A stretch of DNA of 64,000 bases from UBA1227 sp963629305 (GCA_963629305.1 CAVGIJ010000002.1:1-64000); one strand, 5' to 3'. Positions 50,942-59,845 are shown, numbered from the stretch's first letter. Numbers and translations are program-made. The notes: a model not told the origin generated them from the letters alone.

Positions 50942-51131
50942 CAGAATAAATGAACTTTATCACAAGTCAAAGTCGCAAGAACTTACCGATGAAGAAAAGA
51001 GAGAACAGGCAGCCTTGAGGAGAGAATACATCGACTCATATAAAGCAAGCCTTGTCGGGCAGCTTGAAAACACATATTACATTGACGAGGCCGGTCATAA
51101 GAAGAAAGTTACGAGGAAACCTCAAAAATGA
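50922..51131 (+). CDS. DUF896 (YnzC-like) small protein
   Basis: 69 residues of the DUF896/UPF0291 family: KIDRINELYHKSKSQELTDEEKREQAALRREYIDSYKASLVGQLENTYYID is diagnostic. B. subtilis YnzC is a small SOS-region helical-hairpin protein of unknown role. The GTG start at 50922 follows GGAG by nine bases and begins inside the end of cca. Its stop overlaps the miaA ATG by 4 bases. Confidence 0.92.
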   Translation: MKQEKIDRINELYHKSKSQELTDEEKREQAALRREYIDSYKASLVGQLENTYYIDEAGHKKKVTRKPQK

Positions 51132-52087
51132 GTAAGGAAAAAATTCCCGTTATAGCGGTTGTCGGACCTACAGCATCCGGAAAAACCGCGTTGTCAATTG
51201 AACTTGCAAAACACTATAATGCCGAGATTTTGTCATTTGACTCCATGCAGATTTACGAGGGAATGGAGATAGGAACCGCAAAACCAACCAAAGCTGAGAT
51301 GCAGGGTGTCCCGCATCACATGATAGGTACTGTAAAGCGCGGAGAATTGTTCAGTGTTGCAAAATACAAAGCGGAGGCAGACAGGATAATTCCCGAAATT
51401 TATGCACGCGGAAAAAATGTTGTGATGGTGGGCGGAACAGGACTTTATCTTGAATCCGTTCTCAAAAATATCGAGTTACTTGAGGGTGATGAAAACGCAG
51501 ATGTGCGCAAAAGGCTTTTAGATGAACTTGCGGTTAAAGGACCCATGGCGATGTACTCAAAGCTCATGGAGATTGACCCTAAAACCGCCGAATCTCTTCA
51601 CCCGAATAATACCGGACGTGTGATAAGAGCGCTTGAGGTTTATGAGGTCACGGGCTATACAATGAGTTATCAGGTTGAAAATTCCCAAAAGACACCGACA
51701 CGTTATGTTTCAGCCATTGTGGGGCTCTCGGCAATAAACCGTGAGTATCTTTATGACAGGATAGACAGGCGGGTGGACGCCATGCTCGCAAACGGGCTTC
51801 TCTACGAGGCCGAGAAGTATCTGGAAGAGGACTTGGGCGGCACAGCAAAACAGGCAATAGGGTACAAGGAGCTTGCCCCGTATTTGCTTGACGATGCACC
51901 GCTTCTTGACTGTATAGAAAATCTCAAACGAGATACAAGAAGATATGCCAAAAGACAGCTTACGTGGTTTAGACGCAATCCCGAAATCCACTGGATATAC
52001 ATTGACGAAACTCCAACGCTTTCGGGGCAGATTGAAAGCGCGGAGAAGTTTATAGATGAATCCGGAATTTTGAAGAAGGAGTGTTGA
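51128..52087 (+). CDS. miaA: tRNA dimethylallyltransferase
   Basis: 319 residues. The P-loop GPTASGKTALSIELA, the substrate segment FDSMQIYEGMEIGTAKPT and GVPHHMIG, the VGGTGLYLESVL stretch and the C-terminal TRRYAKRQLTWFRRNPEIHWI are all classical MiaA. It transfers a dimethylallyl group to A37 of tRNAs reading UNN codons. Part of the cca-DUF896-miaA unit. Confidence 0.96.
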   Translation: MSKEKIPVIAVVGPTASGKTALSIELAKHYNAEILSFDSMQIYEGMEIGTAKPTKAEMQGVPHHMIGTVKRGELFSVAKYKAEADRIIPEIYARGKNVVMVGGTGLYLESVLKNIELLEGDENADVRKRLLDELAVKGPMAMYSKLMEIDPKTAESLHPNNTGRVIRALEVYEVTGYTMSYQVENSQKTPTRYVSAIVGLSAINREYLYDRIDRRVDAMLANGLLYEAEKYLEEDLGGTAKQAIGYKELAPYLLDDAPLLDCIENLKRDTRRYAKRQLTWFRRNPEIHWIYIDETPTLSGQIESAEKFIDESGILKKEC

Positions 52088-52088
52088 T

Positions 52089-53318
52089 ATGGGCGAAAAA
52101 GAGAAAAATGTTGTCAAAAAGTTTGCAATAATTGCAGTTGCACTGACGTTGCTTGCATACATCGGTTATCAAGTATACAGAATGGCTTACAGTCCCGTTG
52201 AAACAGAGATTGCACGAGAATACACTGTTGAGGATACGGTTGAGACGGATGTATTTGTTGCAAGAAACGAGAACTACATAACTAACAAAAAGGACGGGAC
52301 CATTATCTCGGTGGTTGACGATGGCTCAAGAGTGGCAAAAAATCAGGAGGTTGCCGTTGTTTTTTCTGACACGGAGGCTGCCGATACATATTCAAGACTC
52401 CGTGAACTTGAAACCGAAATTGAAAGGTATAAAAAGCTTTCAAGTCAGTCGGACAACTATACGTTCAACATAAATGATCTTAACGACAATATTGACACTG
52501 CCGCAATGGACCTCGTAAACAGCGTCTGGAAGAAGGATTTTACGGAGATAGATGAAAACATAAACGATGTGAGGGACCAGGTGATCACAAGACAGATTGC
52601 AACGGGCGATTCAATTGACTTTGAAACGAAACTCAAATCTCTTGAGAGTGAATACAATGACCTATCAAAGAAAAATTCGTCCCATACAAGCGTTGTGTCT
52701 GACACGTCCGGATACTATATCAGCGGTACGGACGGACTCGAAAAAATTGTTGACATCTCAAAAGTCAAAGACCTCTCCGTTGATGACATATACGCAGTTC
52801 TCAAAAGCAAGGCTGAGGATGTTCCAAGCGGTGCTATAGGCAAAGTTGTTACCGATTTTACATGGTATTTTCTCTGCATTGTAGATTCAAACCGAACCGG
52901 TACGCTTGAGGCAGGAGACACAATAACCGTCAACCTTCCGTTCTCGGCTGTAAACAGTGTCAAAGCAACGGTTTATGCGATAAACGAAAATACCGGAGAT
53001 AAAGCGGCTATAGTACTCAGCTGTAACCTTATGAACTCTGATATCTCATCACTTCGACACGAGACCGCGGAGCTTGTTGTTGACTCATTTACGGGACTTC
53101 GTGTTCCGGCAACAGCCATACGTGTGAATGATGACGGTGAAAAAGGTGTGTATGTTCAAAACGGCAATATAATCGAATTTCGCAAACTGAACATTGTTTA
53201 TACCGCCGACGACTATGTTTTAAGCAGCGCTGACAGCAATGACGACAGTTTCGTTCGTCTTTATGATAATATTGTTACGAAGGGAAAGGATCTTTATGAC
53301 GGAAAAATTGTCAAGTGA
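52089..53318 (+). CDS. HlyD-like membrane-fusion adaptor protein without transporter partner
   Basis: 409 residues. One N-terminal membrane helix (about 12-35: FAIIAVALTLLAYIGYQVY) is followed by a barrel-sandwich half motif (NKKDGTIISVVDDGSRVAKNQEVAVVF), a central helical region (about 95-200) and the second half with a beta-barrel (SGAIGKVVTDFTWYFLCIVDSNRTGTLEAGDTITVNL). This is the HlyD/MFP fold, but no ABC or RND transporter gene lies near. Its place between miaA and yggS-sepF-divIVA recurs in Clostridia as I know it, which hints at a link to envelope growth. AAGGAGTG precedes the ATG. It overlaps yggS by 23 bases. Confidence 0.82.
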   Translation: MGEKEKNVVKKFAIIAVALTLLAYIGYQVYRMAYSPVETEIAREYTVEDTVETDVFVARNENYITNKKDGTIISVVDDGSRVAKNQEVAVVFSDTEAADTYSRLRELETEIERYKKLSSQSDNYTFNINDLNDNIDTAAMDLVNSVWKKDFTEIDENINDVRDQVITRQIATGDSIDFETKLKSLESEYNDLSKKNSSHTSVVSDTSGYYISGTDGLEKIVDISKVKDLSVDDIYAVLKSKAEDVPSGAIGKVVTDFTWYFLCIVDSNRTGTLEAGDTITVNLPFSAVNSVKATVYAINENTGDKAAIVLSCNLMNSDISSLRHETAELVVDSFTGLRVPATAIRVNDDGEKGVYVQNGNIIEFRKLNIVYTADDYVLSSADSNDDSFVRLYDNIVTKGKDLYDGKIVK

Positions 53319-54039
53319 CTACGATGAGTATAGAAATATGCGTTTTGCACAGATTGACGACAATCTGAAAACAGTACGTGAAAATATTGCGGAAGCCGCG
53401 CTGAAAAGCGACAGAAATCCGGAAGATATAAAACTTATGGCCGTAACAAAAACCGTATCTCCGGAGTTTATTAATCACGCTATTTCACGTGGCATTGACC
53501 TTATCGGAGAGAACCGTGTTCAGGAGTTTTTCTCAAAGAAGGACGAACTAAGACTTGACGGGGTGGATGTACACCTCATAGGTCATCTTCAGACAAACAA
53601 GGTAAGGCAGATAGTGGGCGAGGTTTCCGCCATTCAATCTGTTGACAGCATAAAGGTTGCAAAGGAGATTTCAAAGCAGTCATCTTTGCGCGGAATAATC
53701 ACAAATATCCTTCTTGAGGTCAATATCGGGAAAGAGGAATCAAAAAGCGGATTTATGAGCGAAGAGGTTTTTGACTCGTGCTGTGAAATAGCTGAAATGC
53801 CGGGCGTAAAAATCATGGGACTTATGAGTGTTCCGCCCATATGTGAGGATAAAAACAGACTTCGACAGTTTTTTTATGATATGGACAAACTATTTGTTGA
53901 CATAGGCAGTAAAAAAATAGATAATATATGTATGCAAATTTTATCTATGGGTATGTCTTCTGACTATCCTGAAGCGATTGAAATGGGTGCTAATTTGGTT
54001 AGAGTAGGCTCCAATATTTTCGGAGCGCGACAATATTAA
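53296..54039 (+). CDS. YggS-family PLP-binding protein
   Basis: 247 residues of the alanine-racemase-like YggS/PLPBP family, which manages pyridoxal phosphate. The PLP lysine is in LMAVTKTVSPEFINHAI; GENRVQEFFSKKDEL, HLIGHLQTNKVRQIV, SVDSIKVAKEIS and LSMGMSSDYPEAIEMGANLVRVGSNIFG are present. The ATG at 53296 follows AAAGGA. The family sits next to sepF in almost all Gram-positive genomes. Confidence 0.95.
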   Translation: MTEKLSSDYDEYRNMRFAQIDDNLKTVRENIAEAALKSDRNPEDIKLMAVTKTVSPEFINHAISRGIDLIGENRVQEFFSKKDELRLDGVDVHLIGHLQTNKVRQIVGEVSAIQSVDSIKVAKEISKQSSLRGIITNILLEVNIGKEESKSGFMSEEVFDSCCEIAEMPGVKIMGLMSVPPICEDKNRLRQFFYDMDKLFVDIGSKKIDNICMQILSMGMSSDYPEAIEMGANLVRVGSNIFGARQY

Positions 54040-54056
54040 AACCGGAGGACAGGTAA

Positions 54057-54554
54057 ATGGGAAGCTTTATTGACAAAATAAAAACTATAACCGGCTTTGA
54101 ACCGGAAGATGAATACGGTCCGGATATGGATGATTATGATGATTACGATGATTATGACGACGGTGATAACTACGTTCCTAGCAGGAATCCCGGCGCGTAT
54201 GCCGCAGATACCGACTATCAGGCGCCATCACCCCGTAAAAATGGAGGTAACGTTGTGAATATGCCGCAGAAGGCCATGCTTCAGGTTGTACTTGCAAAAC
54301 CGGAACGTTTTGATGACGCAAGCGCCATTGCCGACCATCTCAATGAGAAGAGAACAGTTGTTTTGAATCTTGAGTCTGCAAACAGAGATGTTGCGAGAAG
54401 GCTTATTGACTTCCTCTCGGGTGTCGCTTATGCAAACGGAGGACAGCTTAAGAGAGTTGCAAACAGCACGTTCATCATTACGCCTTACAACGTAAACGTA
54501 ACAGGCGACTTGCTTGATGAATTGGAAAACAGCGGAATGTTCTTCCAGTCATGA
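54057..54554 (+). CDS. sepF: Cell division protein SepF
   Basis: 165 residues. An N-terminal membrane-binding amphipathic helix (MGSFIDKIKTITGF) is followed by an acidic linker with repeated DYDDYDD encoded by GATTATGAT-type repeats (54128-54160), then the FtsZ-binding core (about 75-160: KAMLQVVLAKPERFDDASAIADHLNEKRTVVLNLES...RRLIDFLSGVAYANGGQLKRVANSTFIITPYNV). SepF bundles FtsZ and anchors it to the membrane. CCGGAGG precedes the ATG. Confidence 0.96.
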   Translation: MGSFIDKIKTITGFEPEDEYGPDMDDYDDYDDYDDGDNYVPSRNPGAYAADTDYQAPSPRKNGGNVVNMPQKAMLQVVLAKPERFDDASAIADHLNEKRTVVLNLESANRDVARRLIDFLSGVAYANGGQLKRVANSTFIITPYNVNVTGDLLDELENSGMFFQS

Positions 54555-54567
54555 TGTGATTTTTAAA

Positions 54568-54598
54568 TGGGCACACCCCGTAAAGAGGCGTGCCCATA
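54568..54598 (+). terminator. Hairpin between sepF and divIVA
   Basis: ATGGGCAC (54568-54575) pairs with GTGCCCAT (54591-54598); an inner CC/GG pair follows a mismatch. There is no good U-run, so it may be an attenuator or RNA-processing signal rather than a full terminator. Confidence 0.45.
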
Positions 54599-54637
54599 CT
54601 TTCAGTTATAGCCAAACTTATCAGAGGAGTGGATTGT

Positions 54638-55597
54638 ATGCTCACACCAAAGCAACTTAAAAACTATAATTTTCAGGTTACCGGAAGGAATGCTTATAAA
54701 GCATCTGAGGTGGATGAATTCCTTGAAGAGGTATATGACTCTTATGAGCAAATGTTCCGTGAAAATGCGGAGCTTGTAAAAAAACTCGGATTGCTTGCTG
54801 ATAAGGTTTCTGAGTATAAGTCTGATGAAGATAACATAAGAAATGCACTCCTTACGGCTGAGCGTATGAAGGAATCAATCCTTGCCGAGGCACAGGAGAA
54901 GGTACGTGCCGCAAAGGCTGCTGTTGATGAGAAGACAGCGGCAATTATCGACAACGCAAAAGTTGAAGCAGATAAGATAATTGCAGGTGCAAACGATCGT
55001 GCCGAGGAGACAATAAAGCTTGCCCAATCAAACGCTACAAAGCTTCTTGCCAAAGCGCAGGAGATTTACGATGAGCAGGTAAACACAGTAAAAGAACAAG
55101 CAGAAAAGGAACGTGAGTATCTCAATAAAGTAAAGGAAGAGTCTGCAAAAGTACGTGCGGAGCTTATGGATACTTACAAAACACAGATGGAACTTCTCCG
55201 CTTTACACCTGACTTCACGGAAGAAGTTGCAGCTATGCACGAGAAGAAAACTTCTGAAGAGGCAATTATCGAAGAGGAGACAGAGTCTGAGGCTGCTGAG
55301 ACCGAAGCTGAAGAAATTCTCGAAGACGATTTTGTTGAGATTTCACTTGAGAATCATACGGAAAATCAATCAGAAGAGGATGACGCTTTTGAAGATGTCG
55401 ATTCCGGGATTGATCTTTTTGCAGATGACGAGGCAGACCTCGAGGCAGATGCCGACGAGTATGCGGATGCCGACATTGATGAGGACTTCGATGAAGATGC
55501 TCTTGATGAGTACGAAAATATTACATATGAACCTCTTGACATGGATATTGACCTTGAAGTCGCAGAAGATAATGAGGACAATCTGAAACTTTTCTGA
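54638..55597 (+). CDS. divIVA: DivIVA-domain cell division/polarity protein
   Basis: 319 residues. The N-terminal DivIVA lipid-binding segment (MLTPKQLKNYNFQVTGRNAYKASEVDEFLEEVYDSYEQMFRENAEL) is followed by a coiled coil up to about residue 185. A C-terminal tail of about 120 residues is extremely acidic (runs of D and E) and probably disordered. DivIVA marks negatively curved membrane at poles and septa and recruits partners. The ATG at 54638 follows AGAGGAG. It is longer than B. subtilis DivIVA (164 residues) owing to the acidic tail. Confidence 0.94.
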   Translation: MLTPKQLKNYNFQVTGRNAYKASEVDEFLEEVYDSYEQMFRENAELVKKLGLLADKVSEYKSDEDNIRNALLTAERMKESILAEAQEKVRAAKAAVDEKTAAIIDNAKVEADKIIAGANDRAEETIKLAQSNATKLLAKAQEIYDEQVNTVKEQAEKEREYLNKVKEESAKVRAELMDTYKTQMELLRFTPDFTEEVAAMHEKKTSEEAIIEEETESEAAETEAEEILEDDFVEISLENHTENQSEEDDAFEDVDSGIDLFADDEADLEADADEYADADIDEDFDEDALDEYENITYEPLDMDIDLEVAEDNEDNLKLF

Positions 55598-55622
55598 CAG
55601 AGGAAATGAGGACTGAATAATA

Positions 55623-56117
55623 ATGATGGTAGCAATAGCTACTGTGGTAGTGGTGTTGCTGGTTGCTGTTGATCAACTTTCAAAATATTTGGTACTCACC
55701 GGCTTAAAACCCATTGGCACAATGACTGTCATTGACGGCATTTTGCAGTTCCGCTATGTTGAAAATACCGGAGCGGCTTTCAGTATGATGAGTAATAATA
55801 CGACACTCTTATCGATTATTACATCGCTTATAATGATTGCAATTCTTGTTGCTCTAATCACCGGAAAAATCAAGGATAAACTTCAATGCGCTGCATTGAT
55901 AATCGTTGTTGCAGGTGGAATAGGGAATCTTATAGACCGTATAGAGCGTGGGTTTGTAGTTGATTTTATTGAATTCACATTTGTTGATTATGCGGTTTTC
56001 AATGTCGCGGATATATTTGTCACAATCGGTGCGGTACTTTTGATTATTTCGATTATTATTGAGCTTGTAAGGGAGACGAAAGAGAAAAAGGAGCAAGCAA
56101 AATCAGATGACGAATAA
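55623..56117 (+). CDS. lspA: Lipoprotein signal peptidase (signal peptidase II)
   Basis: 164 residues, four membrane helices. Catalytic aspartates are seen in GGIGNLIDRIERGFVVDFIEF and AVFNVADIFVTIGAVLL; NTGAAFSMM is also conserved. It cleaves prolipoproteins, and the window contains three to process (at 35047, 59256 and 59901). The last 11 bases overlap rluD, the usual partner. Confidence 0.96.
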   Translation: MMVAIATVVVVLLVAVDQLSKYLVLTGLKPIGTMTVIDGILQFRYVENTGAAFSMMSNNTTLLSIITSLIMIAILVALITGKIKDKLQCAALIIVVAGGIGNLIDRIERGFVVDFIEFTFVDYAVFNVADIFVTIGAVLLIISIIIELVRETKEKKEQAKSDDE

Positions 56118-57036
56118 CACATTCACTTTCATTGTTACAGATGACATAAACGGAGAACGTGTTGATACGGTTGTTTCTGCCCTGACACCGGAACTTACAA
56201 GGTCTGCGGCTCAAAAGCTTATTGCTGATGGGCTTATATTTGTGAATGAAAAACCGGTTAACAAAAAGACTAAGGTCTTTGCCGGAGATACTATTAAAAC
56301 TGAGATTCCTGTACCTGTACCGATTGCGACACAGGCACAGGATATTCCTTTGCAAATTGTCTTTGAAGATGATGACCTCTTGGTTGTAAATAAACCAAAG
56401 GGAATGGTTGTTCATCCTGCTGCCGGTAACCCTGACGGTACGCTTGTCAATGCACTTATGTTTCATTGCGGTGATTCCCTGTCGGGTATCAACGGTGTTA
56501 TAAGACCGGGAATTGTGCATAGAATTGACAAGGACACAAGCGGATTGCTTATCGTTGCAAAGAACGATTTTTCACATGTAAGACTTGCAGAGCAGATAAA
56601 GGAACATTCTTTCAAACGTGAGTACAGAGCGGTTGTTCATGGGAAAATCAAATCAGATGACGGTACGATTGATGCGCCTATAGGGAGAAATCCAAAAGAC
56701 AGAAAAAAGATGGCTGTTACTGAGAAGAACTCGAAGCATGCGGTTACGCATTACACTGTTCTTGAGAGATTTTCAGATTTCACATACATAAAATGTGCTC
56801 TTGAAACGGGGAGGACACATCAAATACGCGTTCATATGGCGTACAAAGGACATCCCGTTGCAGGTGATACGGTCTACGGACCGAAAAATACACCGAAAAG
56901 CCTTGGCGGCCAGTGTCTTCATGCAGGCCTTATCGGCTTCGTTCATCCGAGAAGTGGCGAGTATCTTGAATTTGAGGCTCCGCTCCCGGAATATTTTGAA
57001 AATTTTTTAGACAAACTTCGTAAAACGAACGTTTGA
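56107..57036 (+). CDS. rluD: Large-subunit pseudouridine synthase, RluA/RluD family
   Basis: 309 residues. An S4 domain (about 10-70: RVDTVVSALTPELTRSAAQKLIADGLIFVNEKPVNKKTKV) is followed by the catalytic domain with HRIDKDTSGLLIVAKND (catalytic Asp), VVNKPKGMVVHPAAG, FKREYRAVVHG and LETGRTHQIRVHMAYKGHPVAGDTVYG. RluD is the likely type because an S4 domain is present, but exact rRNA positions are not provable. Overlaps lspA. Confidence 0.93.
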   Translation: MTNNTFTFIVTDDINGERVDTVVSALTPELTRSAAQKLIADGLIFVNEKPVNKKTKVFAGDTIKTEIPVPVPIATQAQDIPLQIVFEDDDLLVVNKPKGMVVHPAAGNPDGTLVNALMFHCGDSLSGINGVIRPGIVHRIDKDTSGLLIVAKNDFSHVRLAEQIKEHSFKREYRAVVHGKIKSDDGTIDAPIGRNPKDRKKMAVTEKNSKHAVTHYTVLERFSDFTYIKCALETGRTHQIRVHMAYKGHPVAGDTVYGPKNTPKSLGGQCLHAGLIGFVHPRSGEYLEFEAPLPEYFENFLDKLRKTNV

Positions 57037-57051
57037 GATTTGGAGGTAAAA

Positions 57052-57891
57052 ATGGATTCTTCAAAAAAACTTGAATTGCAGAAGGCTGCAACAAAGGTTC
57101 GCATGAGTGTTATTGAAGGAACTTACAATGCAAAATCCGGACATCCGGGCGGTTCTCTTTCGGTTGCCGATATCATCACATATCTTTATATGTGTGAGAT
57201 GAATTGTGACCCAAAGAATCCGAAAGCGGAAAACAGGGACAGATTTGTTCTTTCAAAGGGTCATACGGCTCCCGCACTCTACGGTGTACTTGCTCTTAAA
57301 GGATTTTTCCCGCAGGAGGACATAAAAACCTTAAGAAAGCCCGATTCTTATCTTCAAGGACACCCGAGCATGCATATGACACCGGGTGTTGACATGAGCA
57401 CAGGTTCTCTCGGACAGGGTATATCTGCTGCTGTCGGAATGGCTCTCGGCGGAAAACTCAAGGGTGCTGATTACAGAGTATATACCGTACTCGGCGACGG
57501 TGAGATTGAAGAAGGTCAGGTATGGGAGGCAGCTATGTTTGCCTCTGCAAAAGGTCTTTCAAATCTTGTAGCTGTAGTTGATAACAATAACCTTCAGATT
57601 GACGGTACGGTTGAAGAAGTAAACTCTCCTTATCCTATAGATGAAAAGTTCAAGGCATTCGGTTGGCACGTTATATGCATTGACGGTCACAATTTTGATG
57701 AGATTGAGGCTGCTTTTAACGAGGCTAAGAAAGTCACTGACAAGCCAACTGCAATTATTGCAAAAACCGTTAAGGGCAAGGGTGTTTCGTTTATGGAAAA
57801 CCAGTGCGGATGGCACGGAAAAGCACCTAACGACGAACAGTATGCTCAGGCAATGAACGAACTTAAAGAAACACTTGATTCACTTAACTGA
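57052..57891 (+). CDS. Transketolase, N-terminal (thiamine diphosphate-binding) subunit
   Basis: 279 residues. The first half of a split transketolase: YNAKSGHPGGSLSVADIITYLY, FVLSKGHTAPALYGVLAL, MSTGSLGQGISAAVGMALGGKL, and the ThDP/metal motif LGDGEIEEGQVWEAAMFASAKGLSNLVAVVDNNN (GDG...NN). It works with the next gene product in the pentose phosphate pathway. The ATG at 57052 follows GGAGG; an in-frame TTG just before overlaps the ribosome binding site and is unlikely. Confidence 0.95.
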   Translation: MDSSKKLELQKAATKVRMSVIEGTYNAKSGHPGGSLSVADIITYLYMCEMNCDPKNPKAENRDRFVLSKGHTAPALYGVLALKGFFPQEDIKTLRKPDSYLQGHPSMHMTPGVDMSTGSLGQGISAAVGMALGGKLKGADYRVYTVLGDGEIEEGQVWEAAMFASAKGLSNLVAVVDNNNLQIDGTVEEVNSPYPIDEKFKAFGWHVICIDGHNFDEIEAAFNEAKKVTDKPTAIIAKTVKGKGVSFMENQCGWHGKAPNDEQYAQAMNELKETLDSLN

Positions 57892-57905
57892 AGGAGGAAC
57901 TAAAC

Positions 57906-58853
57906 ATGTCTGAAAAGATTTCAAAAGCTACCAGAGACGGATACGGTGAAGGACTCCTGAAGCTCGGTGAGAAAAATGAAAGTGTAATAGTAATGGACGC
58001 TGACCTTGCAGGCGCAACTAAGACAGGCGTTTTCAAAAAGGCATATCCTGACAGATTTTTTGATGCAGGTATTGCAGAGGGCAATATGATAGGTATTGCA
58101 GCCGGACTTTCCACTACAGGATTTACGGTTTTTGCAAGCTCGTTTGCAATGTTCGCTGCAGGAAGAGCATTTGAACAGATAAGAAACTCAATAGGTTATC
58201 CTCATCTGAATGTCAAGATTGCCGCAACACATGCCGGTATCTCAGTAGGTGAGGACGGTGCTTCACACCAGTGCTGTGAGGACATTGCTCTTATGAGAAC
58301 TATACCCGGGATGACGATTATTAACCCCGCCGACTGGGTTGAGGCAGAGGCTGCGGTACTTGCCGCTGCCGAGTACAACGGACCTGTTTACCTTCGTTTT
58401 GGCAGACTTGCCGTTCCACAGATTTTTGATGAGGAAAGCTACAAGTTTGAAATAGGCAAGGGCGTTAAACTTACCGACGGAAACGATGTTGCGATTCTCG
58501 CAACGGGTCTTATGGTAAACGAGGCTCTTATTGCCGCAGAAACTCTGAAAAAAGACGGAGTCAACGCTCGTGTAATCAATATTCATACAATTAAGCCGCT
58601 TGATGAAGAAACAGTTCTTACAGCTGCAAAGGAATGCGGATGCGTTGTAACTGCAGAGGAACATAACATCATAGGCGGTCTCGGCGGAGCTGTTTGTGAG
58701 CTTCTCTCAGAAAAACTTCCGACACCTGTTGTTCGTGTTGGTGTAAATGATACTTTCGGAAGATCCGGCCCCGCAAAGGAGCTTCTTCATATCTACGGAC
58801 TTGATTCTGACCATATCATTTCTGCTGCCAAAGAGGCTATCGCAAGAAAGTAA
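57906..58853 (+). CDS. Transketolase, C-terminal subunit
   Basis: 315 residues. The pyrimidine-binding and C-terminal domains of transketolase: VIVMDADLAGATKTGVFKKAYPDRFFDAGIAEGNMIGIAAGL with the catalytic glutamate in GIAEGNM, ASFAMFAAGRAFEQIRNSI, THAGISVGEDGASHQCCEDIALMRTIPG and a C-terminal EEHNIIGGLGGAV. Fifteen bases downstream of the N-terminal subunit gene; the two form the active heterotetramer. Confidence 0.95.
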   Translation: MSEKISKATRDGYGEGLLKLGEKNESVIVMDADLAGATKTGVFKKAYPDRFFDAGIAEGNMIGIAAGLSTTGFTVFASSFAMFAAGRAFEQIRNSIGYPHLNVKIAATHAGISVGEDGASHQCCEDIALMRTIPGMTIINPADWVEAEAAVLAAAEYNGPVYLRFGRLAVPQIFDEESYKFEIGKGVKLTDGNDVAILATGLMVNEALIAAETLKKDGVNARVINIHTIKPLDEETVLTAAKECGCVVTAEEHNIIGGLGGAVCELLSEKLPTPVVRVGVNDTFGRSGPAKELLHIYGLDSDHIISAAKEAIARK

Positions 58854-58873
58854 AGTTAAGTAAAACTATAAGA

Positions 58874-58915
58874 AAAATCCGGATTGCCGAAATTCATCGG
58901 TGATCCGGATTTTAT
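58874..58915 (+). terminator. Terminator of the transketolase transcript
   Basis: AAAATCCGGAT (58874-58884) pairs with ATCCGGATTTT (58903-58913); the stem extends inward over CCGA/TCGG. A short T-run follows. Confidence 0.82.
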
Positions 58916-58947
58916 ACTGATTATGTTTAATTTATGATAAAAAAATC

Positions 58948-58976
58948 TTGCTTTTATCTGCCTCTTATTATATAAT
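58948..58976 (+). promoter_or_regulatory. Promoter of the tRNA-Pro gene
   Basis: TTGCTT at 58948-58953, a 17-base spacer and a perfect TATAAT at 58971-58976. A GCGCG/CGCGC hairpin (58983-58998) lies between promoter and tRNA and may be part of the processed 5' leader. Confidence 0.75.
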
Positions 58977-59010
58977 AATCGAGCGCGGAAAAACGCGCAT
59001 TATAAATTGT

Positions 59011-59086
59011 CGGGGTGTAGCGCAGGTGGTAGCGCGCCTGCTTCGGGAGCAGGAGGCCGTGGGTTCGAGTCCCGCCACTCCGACCA
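59011..59086 (+). tRNA. tRNA-Pro (CGG)
   Basis: 76 bases, complete cloverleaf. The acceptor stem CGGGGTG/CACTCCG (one G-U), D arm GCGC/GCGC, anticodon stem CCTGC/GCAGG with loop TTCGGGA (anticodon CGG), T arm GTGGG-TTCGAGT-CCCGC, discriminator A and an encoded CCA end. It reads CCG proline codons. Its own promoter and terminator flank it. Confidence 0.97.
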
Positions 59087-59087
59087 T

Positions 59088-59134
59088 AACGAGTATTCAT
59101 AAGGGATTTGACTTTATGAATACTCGTTTTTTAT
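59088..59134 (+). terminator. Terminator after tRNA-Pro
   Basis: A perfect 15-bp stem, AACGAGTATTCATAA (59088-59102) with its complement at 59114-59128, followed by TTTTA. Confidence 0.92.
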
Positions 59135-59255
59135 CGCACATAAGTATAAAGGCGCTGTGAAGATGAATTATTACAAATATCTTAAATTGTAAAACACCCC
59201 GTTGAAATAAAAATAAAAAAGAATTAGTATGTGTTTGTGAAAGGGGTCTTTAATT

Positions 59256-59741
59256 ATGAAAAAAATAAGCACAATTATTATTACCGTATTAATGGCGGTA
59301 CTCCTCCTTACTTCATGTGGAAAAACCGCCGATACCGGTAAAACCAAAGAAGCGAACGAGCCTACGAATAAAAAGGAAGTATCAGTCGAAAACTCATCCG
59401 AGACTTCCCCGGAAGCAAAATCAACCGAGGGTACCGATGAGGATGTCAACGGTAAGCAATGCCCGTATTGCAAATTGACATATAAAGGTGACAATGTTGA
59501 AGCATACAATGCTCATATTGCCGCTTGTGCCGAGGCTGACGAAGCAAAAACTTCATCGAGCGTCTGTCCGTATTGCGGCGGTACATATTCTCTCGTTGAT
59601 CATGATCCGGGAGACCCCGATAAATCTATGTATGCCAGTCATTTGGCTCAAGAGGAATGGGCGCACCGTGAGTATGTCATGTGTCAGTTTTGCGGTGAAT
59701 ATTATAAAAACGGAACCGAACATACTTGTAAAAATAAGTGA
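59256..59741 (+). CDS. Lipoprotein with three zinc-finger-like CxxC motifs
   Basis: 161 residues. A lipoprotein signal (MKKISTIIITVLMAVLLLTSCG, lipobox LTSC) and an acidic Ser/Thr/Glu linker are followed by three knuckles: CPYCKLTYKGDNVEAYNAHIAAC (about 72-94, C2HC-like), CPYCGGTYS (about 106) and CQFCGEYYKNGTEHTC (about 143-158, C2HC-like). Such motifs normally occur in cytosolic nucleic-acid or protein-binding modules, but this protein should sit outside the membrane, where it could bind metal or form disulfides. I do not recognise a family. GAAAGGGG precedes the ATG. Confidence 0.8.
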   Translation: MKKISTIIITVLMAVLLLTSCGKTADTGKTKEANEPTNKKEVSVENSSETSPEAKSTEGTDEDVNGKQCPYCKLTYKGDNVEAYNAHIAACAEADEAKTSSSVCPYCGGTYSLVDHDPGDPDKSMYASHLAQEEWAHREYVMCQFCGEYYKNGTEHTCKNK

Positions 59742-59755
59742 ATGAATTGTTTTTG

Positions 59756-59790
59756 CGGATGGCAGATAACACTGCCATCCGATTTTTTCG
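59756..59790 (+). terminator. Terminator after the cysteine-rich lipoprotein gene
   Basis: A perfect 10-bp stem, CGGATGGCAG (59756-59765) with CTGCCATCCG (59772-59781), followed by ATTTTTTC. Confidence 0.9.
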
Positions 59791-59845
59791 CCTGCCGCCA
59801 TGTTACTGTTGCATGGAAGGCATTGAATAATTTTTGCGATTTCCC

